DNA from: Planctomycetaceae bacterium
GTDB taxonomy: Bacteria; Planctomycetota; Phycisphaerae; SM23-33
Length of the DNA stretch: 43,812 bases
Reading direction: 5' to 3'
Assembly (NCBI GenBank): GCA_021371965.1
Contig: JAJFVE010000096.1
Location: 1 to 43,812 of the forward strand
In this document: positions 36,521-43,812 of the stretch, piece by piece
Position numbering within the stretch: the stretch's first letter is position 1
Layout of the letters: the number at the start of each line of letters is the position of its first letter
Made by a program: the position numbers and the translations under genes
Notes under the pieces: model-generated
Database searches by the model: none
What the model was told of the DNA's origin: nothing
What the model saw: only the letters and a program-made list of their open reading frames with translations

Positions 36521-38620
36521 TCAACGCATGCGCTGCCTGCGTAACTGGTCGACGCGGCCGATGATGCGGGCCACTTGCGGTGAGGTTGACCAGTCCTCGA
36601 AGCTGTAGCCGGCGCGGCGTCGCCAGTTGGGGTGCTCGTTTACGGTGCCCGGTACGTTTTGCGCGCGGGGCTCGCACCAGAGGTCTTCCAGGTTTATCCG
36701 CAGAAAGCGCGCGTCGGTGGAGGCCAGATACGCCAGGGCGGCCTCGATCAACTGGGGCAGGAGCACGTGGGCGTCCAGGAGATGCTCGGCCTGGAGCGTC
36801 TCGACCAGGGCGCGCCGGGCATCGTAGCGATCGCGGCGCATGGCGGCGGCCAAGGCGGCGTCGATCAGGTCGAGCTGTTGCCAGAGGCGGATGTCGGTGG
36901 CTTTCCAGAAGCCGGCGAAGGTGGCCATGTCGTGGGTGTTGAGCATGGCGACGCTGTCGCGCGGGGGCGAGCCGACCGGCGGCGAGGCCGAGGGGTCGAT
37001 CGCGAAGGGCAGCACGAACAGGCCGTGCAGGCGGTGGGCGTGCATCTGCTTGTTGACGGCCGCCGGCACGGTGCCGAGGTTCTCGCCGATGATGACGGCC
37101 TTGTGGCGGTTGGACTCGATGGTCAGCACGGCCATCAGTTCGTCGCAGGGGTACCGCACGTAGAGCCCCTGCCGGGCGGAGGCGCCATGCGGAATCCAGT
37201 ACTGGCGATAGAGTCCCATCACGTGGTCGATGCGCAGCATGCCCGCGTATCGCAGGTGGGCGGCGACGGCCTGGCGAAAATAGCGGTAGTGCGTTTGGCG
37301 TTGGGCGTCGGGGCAGATCGGGGCAAAGCCCCAGTTCTGGCCCTTAGAGAAGAGCGGGTCGGGCGGGGCGCCGAGACTGACGCCATCGACAAACAGCCCC
37401 TGCTCGTTCCAGGCGTCGAAGCCGACGCGCGTGACGCCCAGGGGATAGTCCAGGCACAGCGCCACGCCGCGCGCGGCCGCGGCGTCGGCCAGGCGGCGCA
37501 TCTGGTGGTCCAACTGCCACTGGCAGTAGGCGTGATAGCGTTTGACGGCCGGGTCGAAATCGCCGGCGGCGATGTAGCCCTGCCGCAGCGCCTCGGGCCA
37601 GTGCGGCCAGTGGGCGCGCTGCTTTTCTCCCACGGCGCGGAATTGCGCGAACAGCCTCGCCCGAGGGTTGTCATGCAGGTGCATCTGGAGTTGATGGCGG
37701 GCGCGGCCGGCCCAGCACCACCGGCTCAGGGCCTCGAGTATCGGCCGCTTGAAGGCCATGATGGCGGCGTGGTCCACCAGCGGGGTCTTTCGCAGGGTCT
37801 CGACCCGCCCGGCGGCGCGCGCCTGGGCGACTAACTCGCGGGCCTCATCGCACGCCGCCAGGTGCTCGATGCCCTCCACGTCGAGATAGATCTCGTTCCA
37901 GAACAGCCGCGTCGCGGGCTCGTACGGCGATGGCCCGGCGGCCAGTTCCCACAGCGATGCCAGCAGCGGCAGCGTTTCGACGGCGCTGCCGCCGCGGTCG
38001 GCCGTCCAGTCGACCAGGGCCTGCAGGTCGCCCAGATCGCCGGCGCCCCAGCTCGTCTTTCGGTGCAAGGCGTAGAGCGGCATGAAGACGCCCCAGCGCC
38101 GCGCGTCGCCGTCGGGTCCGGCGTATGCCCGCGCCGGGGCCGCCAGCAGGAGCGAGTCGACAGCCGCCCACGGCAGCTCCACCTGCAGGCGGTGGTAGCC
38201 GCAGGGCAGATCCCACGGCAGGGACAGCCGCCGCACGCAATAGAGATCGCCCTCGACTCGACGCGATTTGACGACGGGGCAGGCCGCCAGTTTGCCCTCG
38301 TGCCCCAGCCGCCGGCCATCCTCAAGCTCAAGCTGGCATCGGAATCGTCCGCCGGCCGACGCCGGCAGTCGCAGGTCGGCCGCGGCGGCGGCGACAGCGT
38401 CCCATATCACGATGGCTGGTTCGAGGATGCGCCCCCAGAGTTCTCGACGTCTTCGGCGCAGCGCCTCGGCGGCGCCAACGCCGTCGGGCAAGGCCCCGCG
38501 CGATCGCAGCACGTTTGCCAGCAGGCGGGGCTCTGCCTCAGTCAAGGCCCCATCCGCATCCCGATACGCCGTCTGCACCCCGCACAGGCGCGCGAGTCTG
38601 GCCAGATGCTTGTCGTCCAT
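36521..38620 (-). CDS. malQ: 4-alpha-glucanotransferase (GH77, amylomaltase)
   Basis: A 699-residue GH77 enzyme that transfers alpha-1,4-glucan segments between maltooligosaccharides, for glycogen/maltodextrin turnover in the cytoplasm. It has an N-terminal domain as in long MalQ proteins (about 1-170), then WGVFMPLYALHRKTSWGAGD, SPYEPATRLFWNEIYLD, KRYHAYCQWQLDHQM, LCLDYPLGV, LRIDHVMGLYRQYWIP with predicted nucleophile D465, IIGENLGTVP with acid/base E513, and NTHDMATFAGFW with the third Asp. The open frame extends upstream, but homology begins at MDDKHLARLARLCGV, so ATG 38620 is chosen. Nothing else in the glycogen pathway is adjacent. Confidence 0.92.
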   Translation of the reverse strand: MDDKHLARLARLCGVQTAYRDADGALTEAEPRLLANVLRSRGALPDGVGAAEALRRRRRELWGRILEPAIVIWDAVAAAAADLRLPASAGGRFRCQLELEDGRRLGHEGKLAACPVVKSRRVEGDLYCVRRLSLPWDLPCGYHRLQVELPWAAVDSLLLAAPARAYAGPDGDARRWGVFMPLYALHRKTSWGAGDLGDLQALVDWTADRGGSAVETLPLLASLWELAAGPSPYEPATRLFWNEIYLDVEGIEHLAACDEARELVAQARAAGRVETLRKTPLVDHAAIMAFKRPILEALSRWCWAGRARHQLQMHLHDNPRARLFAQFRAVGEKQRAHWPHWPEALRQGYIAAGDFDPAVKRYHAYCQWQLDHQMRRLADAAAARGVALCLDYPLGVTRVGFDAWNEQGLFVDGVSLGAPPDPLFSKGQNWGFAPICPDAQRQTHYRYFRQAVAAHLRYAGMLRIDHVMGLYRQYWIPHGASARQGLYVRYPCDELMAVLTIESNRHKAVIIGENLGTVPAAVNKQMHAHRLHGLFVLPFAIDPSASPPVGSPPRDSVAMLNTHDMATFAGFWKATDIRLWQQLDLIDAALAAAMRRDRYDARRALVETLQAEHLLDAHVLLPQLIEAALAYLASTDARFLRINLEDLWCEPRAQNVPGTVNEHPNWRRRAGYSFEDWSTSPQVARIIGRVDQLRRQRMR

Positions 38621-38904
38621 GGGTTCGCTTTCCGCCCCGACAATCTTATTCCACCGGAAACGATGTCCGGCAAGAGGGCGGAATTTTGGAAAACTGGGGC
38701 GTTCCCACGATCCATATCGGTGGCCATCACAGGTCGCATACGGCTGCAAGCCTATAGTTCGGCGAAACTTGAATGATAGAGTCTTCTATTAGGACCGCGC
38801 CAGCATTTTTGCCTAGAGAAAATAGGTCAAACTCCCCATACGCAAACCTGATGTCGCTGCGTAATAATATAGTTGCCGCAGCACGCCTCGCTGAGGACCT
38901 GCTC

Positions 38905-39150
38905 ATGGTGGAGTTTGAAGCCATCCTTACTGAAGATCTCGACGGAACGTTCGTCGCGCGCTGTCCGTCTCTGCCTGCCTGCCGCGGCGCCGGTGACACG
39001 GCGGAGGACGCCGTTGAAGCCTTGCGCACGTCCATTCACGACTACCTCGCCCCGGCGGTGAGAATCTGCCCCGAGCTGATGTCGCTCAACGTCAAGGACC
39101 GCACGGCGCGGTCCTTCGCCCCTCTGGGCCGCGTTGTATTGGCAGGCTAA
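38905..39150 (+). CDS. HicB-like (UPF0150) protein without HicA
   Basis: An 81-residue protein of the HicB/UPF0150 fold: MVEFEAILTEDLDGTFVARC, PSLPACRGAGDTAEDAVEAL, then RTSIHDYL. Typical HicB antitoxins pair this domain with a DNA-binding tail and a HicA toxin (double-stranded-RNA-binding RNase). Here no HicA frame lies on either side and the tail (SLNVKDRTARSFAPLGRVVL) lacks a helix-turn-helix. GAGGA precedes the ATG at 38905 by 7 nt; in-frame ATGs further upstream lack such a signal. It could be a solo regulator or orphan antitoxin. The 284 bp before it (38621-38904) hold no other recognisable feature. Confidence 0.7.
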   Translation: MVEFEAILTEDLDGTFVARCPSLPACRGAGDTAEDAVEALRTSIHDYLAPAVRICPELMSLNVKDRTARSFAPLGRVVLAG

Positions 39151-39256
39151 TATCGCCACCCTGGAGCACGCGGCCATCCTTGAGGCACAGCGTATCCGCA
39201 AACGATGCCAGCGCGCAGAGCGAGACCGTAGCGATCACGATTGTCGAGCGTAACGC

Positions 39257-40177
39257 CTATCGGCGGCGGGTCTTGCGGCGGTTCTTCTGGGCCGGCTGCT
39301 CGTCCGTTCGCACGGTGCGGTCGACGGGCTTGACCTTCGTGGGGTCTTTCAATGCCGCCAGCACGGCTTGCGGATCAGGACGATTGCGAAAATCCGGATC
39401 GACAGCCGCATACTTCACCACGCCGTCGGTGTCGATCACGTAGACGGCCGTCATGGGCAGCTCGCCGGACTTGTCGCCGTTGCACTTGCCCAGGTCCACG
39501 CGGCCTCGGAGCGTTTCCATCATGTCGTCGCTGAGGGCGTAGATCAGCCCCCACTTTCGCGCGGCCAGGTTGCCTGCGTCGCTGAGCAGTTCATACTCGA
39601 GACCGAGGTTGTCGGCGGTCTTGCGATTATATTCCACCGTCTGGGGGCTGATCGCTGCCAGCGTGGCGCCGGCCTGCTCGATCTGGGGCAGGATCTCCTG
39701 CATGCCGGCAAGCTGGATGCTGCAGAACTGGCACCACCCGCCGCGGAACCAGACCAGCACGACCGGTCCACTCTTGAGCAGCCCCGCCAGGGTCACCTCG
39801 TTGCCGTCGGTGGCCAGGGCGTCGAAGTCCGGCGCTTTGTTGCCCAGCTTGACCGCCGCGGCCGGCAGCGGCGCCAGCGCGGCAATCTGCTGATCCAGGG
39901 CCTTGGCCTGCTCGGGCGTGGCCAGGCCGATCCACTTGGCCTTGGCCTCGCTCAATGCCTGCGTGGTGGGCACGCGGGGGCGCGGCGGGGCCACGTAGGC
40001 CGGCGCGTCGGCGGCTGGAGCGGCTGGAGCTGCTGCGGCCGCGGGAGTCGCTACGGTCCTGGACGCCGGTTGCGACGTCGGCGACTGCTGCCGATCGCTG
40101 CAGCCGGATCCAACGGCCATCGCCGCCGCCACAAGACTCGCCCCCACACGCCCGGCAAGATGTCTCATTCGTTTCAT
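39257..40177 (-). CDS. Lipoprotein peroxiredoxin-like (AhpC/TSA family) protein
   Basis: A 306-residue predicted lipoprotein: signal segment VGASLVAAAMAVGSGC with the lipobox Cys, then a Ser/Pro/Ala-rich linker (about 25-80) and a thioredoxin-fold redoxin domain. The active site is WFRGGWCQFCSIQL, a CxxC arrangement, unlike the PxxxTxxC of standard peroxiredoxins but as in the peroxiredoxin-like family. GKCNGDKSGELPMTAVYVID and AAVDPDFRNRPDPQAVLAAL complete it. It likely reduces peroxides or acts as a thiol oxidoreductase at the membrane. Start ATG 40177 is placed 6 nt after GGAG; it is divergent from the next gene with about 110 bp between. Confidence 0.85.
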   Translation of the reverse strand: MKRMRHLAGRVGASLVAAAMAVGSGCSDRQQSPTSQPASRTVATPAAAAAPAAPAADAPAYVAPPRPRVPTTQALSEAKAKWIGLATPEQAKALDQQIAALAPLPAAAVKLGNKAPDFDALATDGNEVTLAGLLKSGPVVLVWFRGGWCQFCSIQLAGMQEILPQIEQAGATLAAISPQTVEYNRKTADNLGLEYELLSDAGNLAARKWGLIYALSDDMMETLRGRVDLGKCNGDKSGELPMTAVYVIDTDGVVKYAAVDPDFRNRPDPQAVLAALKDPTKVKPVDRTVRTDEQPAQKNRRKTRRR

Positions 40178-40286
40178 GTCGCGCTCCAGTGTCCCCGTAC
40201 GTGCAACGAAAGTGTAATATATGTTGATGATGATCGTTACTCTAAAAAGACCCGTGTGATGCCCGGGGAGGCTGGGAGCTGAACAA

Positions 40287-41627
40287 TTGACTTCTGCAAT
40301 CATTTACATCTGCCTGTCGCTGGCGGCCGGAGGAGACTCCGTCACCCTGGCCAACGGCAAGGTCTTCACCGGGCAGGTGCAGTCGGTGACCATGAAGATC
40401 GCCGGTCGCCAGCGAGAGGTTTCCCGCCAGGACATCCGGTCGCTGACGATGGCGGCCACGCCCGGCGGCGATAGCGTCATAGTCGTGGCGGACAAACAGC
40501 TGTCGGGGCAGCTTCTTCGCGTCCAGATCAAGACTGCCGCCGCGACGCTGACGCTCGAACGCGACAAGATCCAGGCGATGACGCTGTCCGGCGACGCCGC
40601 GGCGGGTGCGGGTTCCGCCGGGGCCTCCGGCGAGGCAGCCCCCGGCGGCAACGGCGAGTCCCAGGCCTATAGCGACAAGATCACCCTGAAGATCGGACAC
40701 GAGCTGCACGCCGTCGTGGCCGCCGTCCAGCTCGACGACCGCTTGTACGTGCGCAGCGCCGTCGAGTCGCTCACCCTCGGCGGCGACGGCGACACCCTCG
40801 CCCTCGCCGGCGGCAAGACCGTCAGTGGACGACTCAAGGGCCTCCGGGTGCGCCTGGCGGTGGGAGTCGTCGATCTCGATCGCTCGGATGTCTCGGCAGT
40901 GCAACTGGCCAAAGCCTCGGCCGAGGCCCCCCCGCCCCCGGGGCGATCCTCCGAGCCGCCCACGCCCGAGCAGAACAGCGCCCTGTCCGCCAACGGCGCG
41001 GCTAAGGAGGAGTGCGTTCGCAAGGTGGCCGCGGCCAAGAGCGACGCCATGAGCAAGATCGCCGCAAAGTACACGCAGCCGCAGTCAGAACTTGACGTGG
41101 ACATGCGCGTAGCCGAGAGCGAAGCCGTGCGGGCGCAGGAGCGGGTCCAGACACAACTGAATCTTATCGACAACCTCCGCAAGGACCTCGACAGAAACCC
41201 CTACAACCGCCGCGCGTCCATCGAGAGCCGCATCCGAGAGGCCAGGGTCGCCGCCAATACCGCCGCCGACAGTTACAGAAAGGCGGTCGAAAAACTCAAC
41301 AAGGCCAAGACCCGCAAGGACAAGCTGCTGTCGACGCGAAAGGCTGACGAGCTGACAGCCGCCAAGTGGGCCGACGCCCAGATGACCGCGCTGGGGCGGC
41401 TGCAGAGCAAGATCGGATTTCTCATCCTGGCCGGCGTGCCGCTGGAGTCGGCCTATGTCAAGGGCGCCTACGACGCCGTCGTGACCCAGCCGCCGGCGCT
41501 CGAGGAGTTGCGCGACGACTCCGATTCCAAGTCCAAGAAGACCGACGGATCTGGCAAGACCTCGACCAAAAAGACATCCCGCAAGGGCGGAGCGAAAGAC
41601 GCTCTCCCTCCCGCTGGGGGAGAATGA
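40287..41627 (+). CDS. Secreted repeat/coiled-coil protein of unknown function
   Basis: A 446-residue protein. After a short hydrophobic N-terminus (MTSAIIYICLSLAAG) there are three copies of a roughly 60-90-residue motif: VTLANGKVFTGQVQSVTMKI, then VIVVADKQLSGQLLRVQIK, then LALAGGKTVSGRLKGLRVRL, each followed by a beta strand and a short Ser/Asp-x-Asp/Ile segment (DIRSLTM, KIQAMTL, DVSAVQL). Residues 230-400 are Ala/Arg/Lys/Glu-rich and likely coiled coil. The last 40 residues are Lys/Ser/Thr-rich. The start codon appears to be TTG, supported by a GGGAG ribosome binding site 9 nt upstream. I do not recognise the family; the beta motif resembles a repeated small barrel found in planctomycete secreted proteins. 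Confidence 0.7.
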   Translation: MTSAIIYICLSLAAGGDSVTLANGKVFTGQVQSVTMKIAGRQREVSRQDIRSLTMAATPGGDSVIVVADKQLSGQLLRVQIKTAAATLTLERDKIQAMTLSGDAAAGAGSAGASGEAAPGGNGESQAYSDKITLKIGHELHAVVAAVQLDDRLYVRSAVESLTLGGDGDTLALAGGKTVSGRLKGLRVRLAVGVVDLDRSDVSAVQLAKASAEAPPPPGRSSEPPTPEQNSALSANGAAKEECVRKVAAAKSDAMSKIAAKYTQPQSELDVDMRVAESEAVRAQERVQTQLNLIDNLRKDLDRNPYNRRASIESRIREARVAANTAADSYRKAVEKLNKAKTRKDKLLSTRKADELTAAKWADAQMTALGRLQSKIGFLILAGVPLESAYVKGAYDAVVTQPPALEELRDDSDSKSKKTDGSGKTSTKKTSRKGGAKDALPPAGGE

Positions 41628-41776
41628 TTCGCGACGTTTTCTTGGATCAGGGAAACACGTCGAACAAGCTCGACCGCGAACAGAACGGGACGCGGGAGGG
41701 CTTGGAGTGTCGGGCGAAGATTCTTCCGGTCTTTCCCTCTGTGCGATCTCCGCGACCTTTGCGGTGAACTTTCCCG

Positions 41777-41974
41777 CTAGGCGACGATCTCCAGCAGGCG
41801 CTGGATTAACTCGATGTGGCGCTGCTTGTCGGTGCGGATCGATTCCAACTGGGTCCTGATCTCGGGATCACTCGCCCGGGCGGCCATGGCGGCGTAAGAA
41901 CCTTCGACCTGTTGTTCCTGCGTCAGCAGGTCCTGGAACTGCTCGGCCAACTGCTGATGCTGCAGATCAAGCAT
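41777..41974 (-). CDS. Small half-ferritin-like helical protein, second of pair
   Basis: A 65-residue all-helical protein: MLDLQHQQLAEQFQDLLTQE, QQVEGSYAAMAARASD and IRTDKQRHIELIQRLLEIVA. The pattern Glu-x3-Glu ... Asp-x2-Arg-His is like one half of a ferritin or rubrerythrin four-helix bundle, where Glu and His bind iron. GGGAGG lies about 7 nt before the ATG at 41974. It overlaps the upstream partner gene by 8 bp. A ferritin fold formed by assembly of such halves, as in encapsulated ferritins, is plausible but unproven. The 149 bp between it and the coiled-coil gene have nothing recognised. Confidence 0.65.
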   Translation of the reverse strand: MLDLQHQQLAEQFQDLLTQEQQVEGSYAAMAARASDPEIRTQLESIRTDKQRHIELIQRLLEIVA

Positions 41975-42200
41975 GGGCGCGCCTCCCGTCGCTGACATAT
42001 TGGCCGAGCATCTGGCGGTGGCGGCGTGTGTCGGCCTTGATGATTTCGAGAATGGTGTACACTTCCGCGCGCTCCTCGCTTTCGAGGCAGTCGCTATGGG
42101 CGATCTCGCGGCTGGTCGAATCCAGCAGCGAGGCCAGAGCGGCTTCCTGGCTGTCAAGCCCGCAGCCGTTCAGGCAGCCCAGAATATCGGAACCATCCAT
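41967..42200 (-). CDS. Small half-ferritin-like helical protein, first of pair
   Basis: A 77-residue protein: the N-terminal DGSDILGCLNGCGLDSQEAA has two Cys residues, followed by SREIAHSDCLESEERAEVYT and then ILEIIKADTRRHRQMLGQYV. The Glu-x2-Ala-Glu-x-Tyr and Asp-x3-His spacing mirrors the following gene, so both seem to be copies of one helical hairpin. GGAG stands 8 nt before the ATG. Overlap of 8 bp with the next gene implies fixed stoichiometry. Iron storage or oxygen-stress function is a guess from the residues. Confidence 0.65.
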   Translation of the reverse strand: MDGSDILGCLNGCGLDSQEAALASLLDSTSREIAHSDCLESEERAEVYTILEIIKADTRRHRQMLGQYVSDGRRAHA

Positions 42201-42375
42201 GCGGAAATCTCCGTCGCCCTGCGCGCACGCGAGTTGTTTTCGTACGTACTAATTATCGGCGTTTCAGTCGGAAAATGCAACAGAAAGTTGCCGGTGAATG
42301 ACGCGCTTTATGCGAAAAAAGACCCCTGCGTGCCGCCCCGGCGAACTCGTGCGGACGGCAAGACCGCCCAGGCCG

Positions 42376-42403
42376 CCAGACGCGCCGGCCAGGGCGCGTC
42401 TGG
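42376..42403 (-). terminator. Hairpin downstream of tRNA-Leu
   Basis: CCAGACGCGCC (42376-42386) pairs perfectly with GGCGCGTCTGG (42393-42403) around a 6-nt loop, 15 nt after the tRNA 3' end on its strand. No T-tract follows, so its terminator role is uncertain. Confidence 0.5.
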
Positions 42404-42417
42404 CATGGCCTAAGCAC

Positions 42418-42503
42418 TGCCCGGGACTGGATTTGAACCAGCATGGGCAATTAAGCCCACCAGGCCCTCAACCTGGCGCGTCTGCCAATTCCGCCACCCG
42501 GGC
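42418..42503 (-). tRNA. tRNA-Leu (anticodon GAG)
   Basis: 86 nt with the full cloverleaf: acceptor GCCCGGG/CCCGGGC, D arm, anticodon stem CCAGG/CCTGG around TTGAGGG (anticodon GAG, reading CUC/CUU), the long variable arm of class II tRNAs, and T arm CTGG-TTCAAAT-CCAG. The discriminator base is A as expected for Leu. CCA is not encoded and must be added by nucleotidyltransferase. Confidence 0.95.
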
Positions 42504-42520
42504 GTCGACGCAACGGTATA

Positions 42521-42549
42521 ATACTATGGTTGCCGGGCCTCCATGTCAA
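42521..42549 (-). promoter_or_regulatory. Sigma-70 promoter of tRNA-Leu
   Basis: TTGACA (42549-42544), a 17-nt spacer and TAGTAT (42526-42521) on the minus strand, placing the start site about 10 nt before the tRNA 5' end. Confidence 0.7.
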
Positions 42550-42633
42550 GAAGCAGACGGATCGAGCCCGGAAATCACTGCGACCGCCCTCGGGAGCGGA
42601 TACGATGGAGTGCAGGTATTTTTCTTACATTGG

Positions 42634-42661
42634 TTGACTTGTATCTGGACACATTTATAGA
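42634..42661 (+). promoter_or_regulatory. Sigma-70-type promoter of the sigma factor gene
   Basis: TTGACT (42634-42639), a 16-nt spacer and TATAGA (42656-42661). The start codon is about 53 nt further on, so this mRNA has a normal leader with a Shine-Dalgarno sequence. Confidence 0.55.
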
Positions 42662-42714
42662 ATGACTGATCTTTTACCCTGCAACGATCAGCTCAATCTG
42701 GTCGGGAGATATGA

Positions 42715-43812
42715 ATGGCTGCGCCACTTGAAGCAAGCATCAAGAAACTTCTCGACGACGGCAAGAGACGGGGATACATCACGTACGAGGAAATGAACGA
42801 AGGGCTGCCCGAAGGGGCCGTCTCGCCCGATCGCCTCGACGCACTGTTGATGACCCTCGACGAGATGGGCATCGAGCTGATCGACGAGGAAGAGGTCGGC
42901 TCGCGCACCGCTCTGGCGCCCGACGCGCCCGAGGAAGACGAAGAAGTCATCGAAAAAGAAGAAGAGCCGCACGAGGAGATCGAGGCCGACACCCGGCGAA
43001 TCGACGACCCGGTGCGGATGTACCTGACGCAGATGGGCGAGATCCCCCTGCTGACGCGCCCGCAGGAAATCGCCCTGGCCCGCAAGATCGAAATGACGCG
43101 GATGCACTTCCGCCGACGCGTCCTCCAGAGCGACTACTGCATCCAGCAAGCCGTCGAAATCATCGCCCAGGTCCACACCAGCGACCTGCCCTTCGACCGC
43201 ACCATGCGCATCTCGACGGCCGAGAATTTGTCCAAAGAATCCATCATGGACCGCATGCCGGCCAACCTGGCGACCCTGAAGAAGATCATGGCCGCCGACC
43301 GGATTGACTGGGATATCTTCTGGAACCCCAAGAGCAGCCAGGGCGCCAAGGCCAAGGCCCAGCGCAAACTCTGGAAACGCCGCCGCCGCGGCGCCAAGCT
43401 GCTGGAAGAACTCTCGCTGCGAACCAGCAAGATCCAGCCGCTGATGAAGAAGCTCATGCACATCTCGGACAAGATCACGGACCTGGAGAGTGCGATGACG
43501 GCCGGGCCCGGCGGCGGGATCTCGCAGGAAGATCTCGACGTGATGCGCGAAGAGCACGACGGGCTGGTCGACCTGGTCCTGGAAGAGCCCGAGACCCTGC
43601 GCGTGCGGGTCAAGAGCATCCAGCAGGTCTTCAACGACTACGAGCAGGCCAAGCGCGAGCTGTCCGGCGGTAACCTGCGCCTGGTGGTCTCGATCGCCAA
43701 GAAGTACCGCAACCGCGGCCTGAGCTTTTTGGACATCATCCAGGAAGGCAACACCGGCCTCATGCGGGCGGTGGACAAGTACGAGTACCGCCGCGGGTAC
43801 AAGTTCTCGACG
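42715..43812 (+). CDS. rpoD: Primary RNA polymerase sigma factor (sigma-70), 3' part outside the window
   Basis: 366 codons of an open frame that runs off the window end. Region 1.1 is visible at the N-terminus ([18 protein letters not shown] and [13 protein letters not shown]), then an acidic linker, region 1.2 ([20 protein letters not shown]), a non-conserved spacer, and regions 2.1-2.2 ([40 protein letters not shown]) up to RRGYKFST, which starts the -10-binding part. Presence of 1.1 and 1.2 marks it as a primary housekeeping sigma rather than an alternative one. ATG 42715 lies 6 nt after GGGAG. Regions 3 and 4 are beyond the window. Confidence 0.93.
   Translation, partial: MAAPLEASIKKLLDDGKRRGYITYEEMNEGLPEGAVSPDRLDALLMTLDEMGIELIDEEEVGSRTALAPDAPEEDEEVIEKEEEPHEEIEADTRRIDDPVRMYLTQMGEIPLLTRPQEIALARKIEMTRMHFRRRVLQSDYCIQQAVEIIAQVHTSDLPFDRTMRISTAENLSKESIMDRMPANLATLKKIMAADRIDWDIFWNPKSSQGAKAKAQRKLWKRRRRGAKLLEELSLRTSKIQPLMKKLMHISDKITDLESAMTAGPGGGISQEDLDVMREEHDGLVDLVLEEPETLRVRVKSIQQVFNDYEQAKRELSGGNLRLVVSIAKKYRNRGLSFLDIIQEGNTGLMRAVDKYEYRRGYKFST

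Noticed and set aside
42298..42660. Plus-strand frame across tRNA-Leu (CPGLDLNQHGQLSPPGPQPG)
   Set aside because: A known artefact: the peptide is the reverse-strand translation of a tRNA-Leu gene.

Overview
The window looks like a chromosomal piece of a high-GC planctomycete, most likely of the class Phycisphaerae. The main clues are two PEP-CTERM proteins with a C-terminal tag of the form VPEPATMSLLALGGLAAL plus arginines, two Tat-exported sulfatases, a GH95 fucosidase, a glycyl radical enzyme (which points to an anaerobic or facultative lifestyle), many loosely packed single genes and numerous intergenic palindromes. This is an inference from gene content; no rRNA is present.

Layout. 1-1282 is an IS110/IS1111-type insertion sequence abutting the 3' end of a nucleotide-kinase gene. 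1280-4419 (minus) holds the kinase, a BioD/DRTGG-type ATPase and an enolase-superfamily enzyme. 4567-4870 carries palindromes and the stub of an antitoxin gene. 4761-8850 (minus) has a GH95 alpha-L-fucosidase and proS. 9015-16644 (plus) has a YhaM-type exonuclease, a sulfatase, a hybrid histidine kinase and an unusual glycyl radical enzyme. 16765-18433 (minus) has rlmI and a hypothetical gene. 18542-23318 (plus) has a 49-residue protein missed by length cut-offs, an orphan adenine methylase, a beta-CASP RNase and a nucleotide-sugar dehydrogenase. 23490-25115 (minus) is a tandem pair of PEP-CTERM genes. 25336-31535 (plus) has an AraC regulator followed by three tandem paralogues of a secreted, apparently TIM-barrel protein family. 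31725-33918 (minus) has a rhomboid protease and a second sulfatase. 34097-36157 (plus) has three small membrane proteins. 36521-42200 has malQ, a solo HicB-like protein, a lipoprotein peroxiredoxin, a coiled-coil secreted protein and twin half-ferritin-like proteins. The window ends with tRNA-Leu(GAG) and the start of a primary sigma factor gene.

Functional themes. Fucosidase, sulfatases, an acid-sugar dehydratase-like enolase-superfamily protein, malQ and the secreted paralogues suggest polysaccharide scavenging, possibly of sulfated fucose-containing glycans. The PEP-CTERM pair and the nucleotide-sugar dehydrogenase suggest exopolysaccharide-linked surface proteins.

Most notable observations: (1) a family of at least 14 19-bp intergenic palindromes with compensatory stem changes, several placed directly after TAG stop codons; a 100-nt block of them is 98% identical behind two diverged paralogues; (2) a duplicated, apparently structured 92-nt leader in front of both PEP-CTERM genes, in a cassette where leader, signal peptide and sorting tag are conserved but the mature proteins are unrelated; (3) a glycyl radical enzyme whose active-site loop reads Cys-Ala-Gln instead of Cys-x-Glu; (4) an IS1111-type element with perfect 12-bp inverted repeats and room for a bridge/seek RNA; (5) several promoters whose -10 box sits 6-7 nt before the ATG, suggesting leaderless mRNAs; (6) two overlapping genes each encoding half of a ferritin-like bundle. 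No CRISPR array, restriction system or complete toxin-antitoxin pair was seen.
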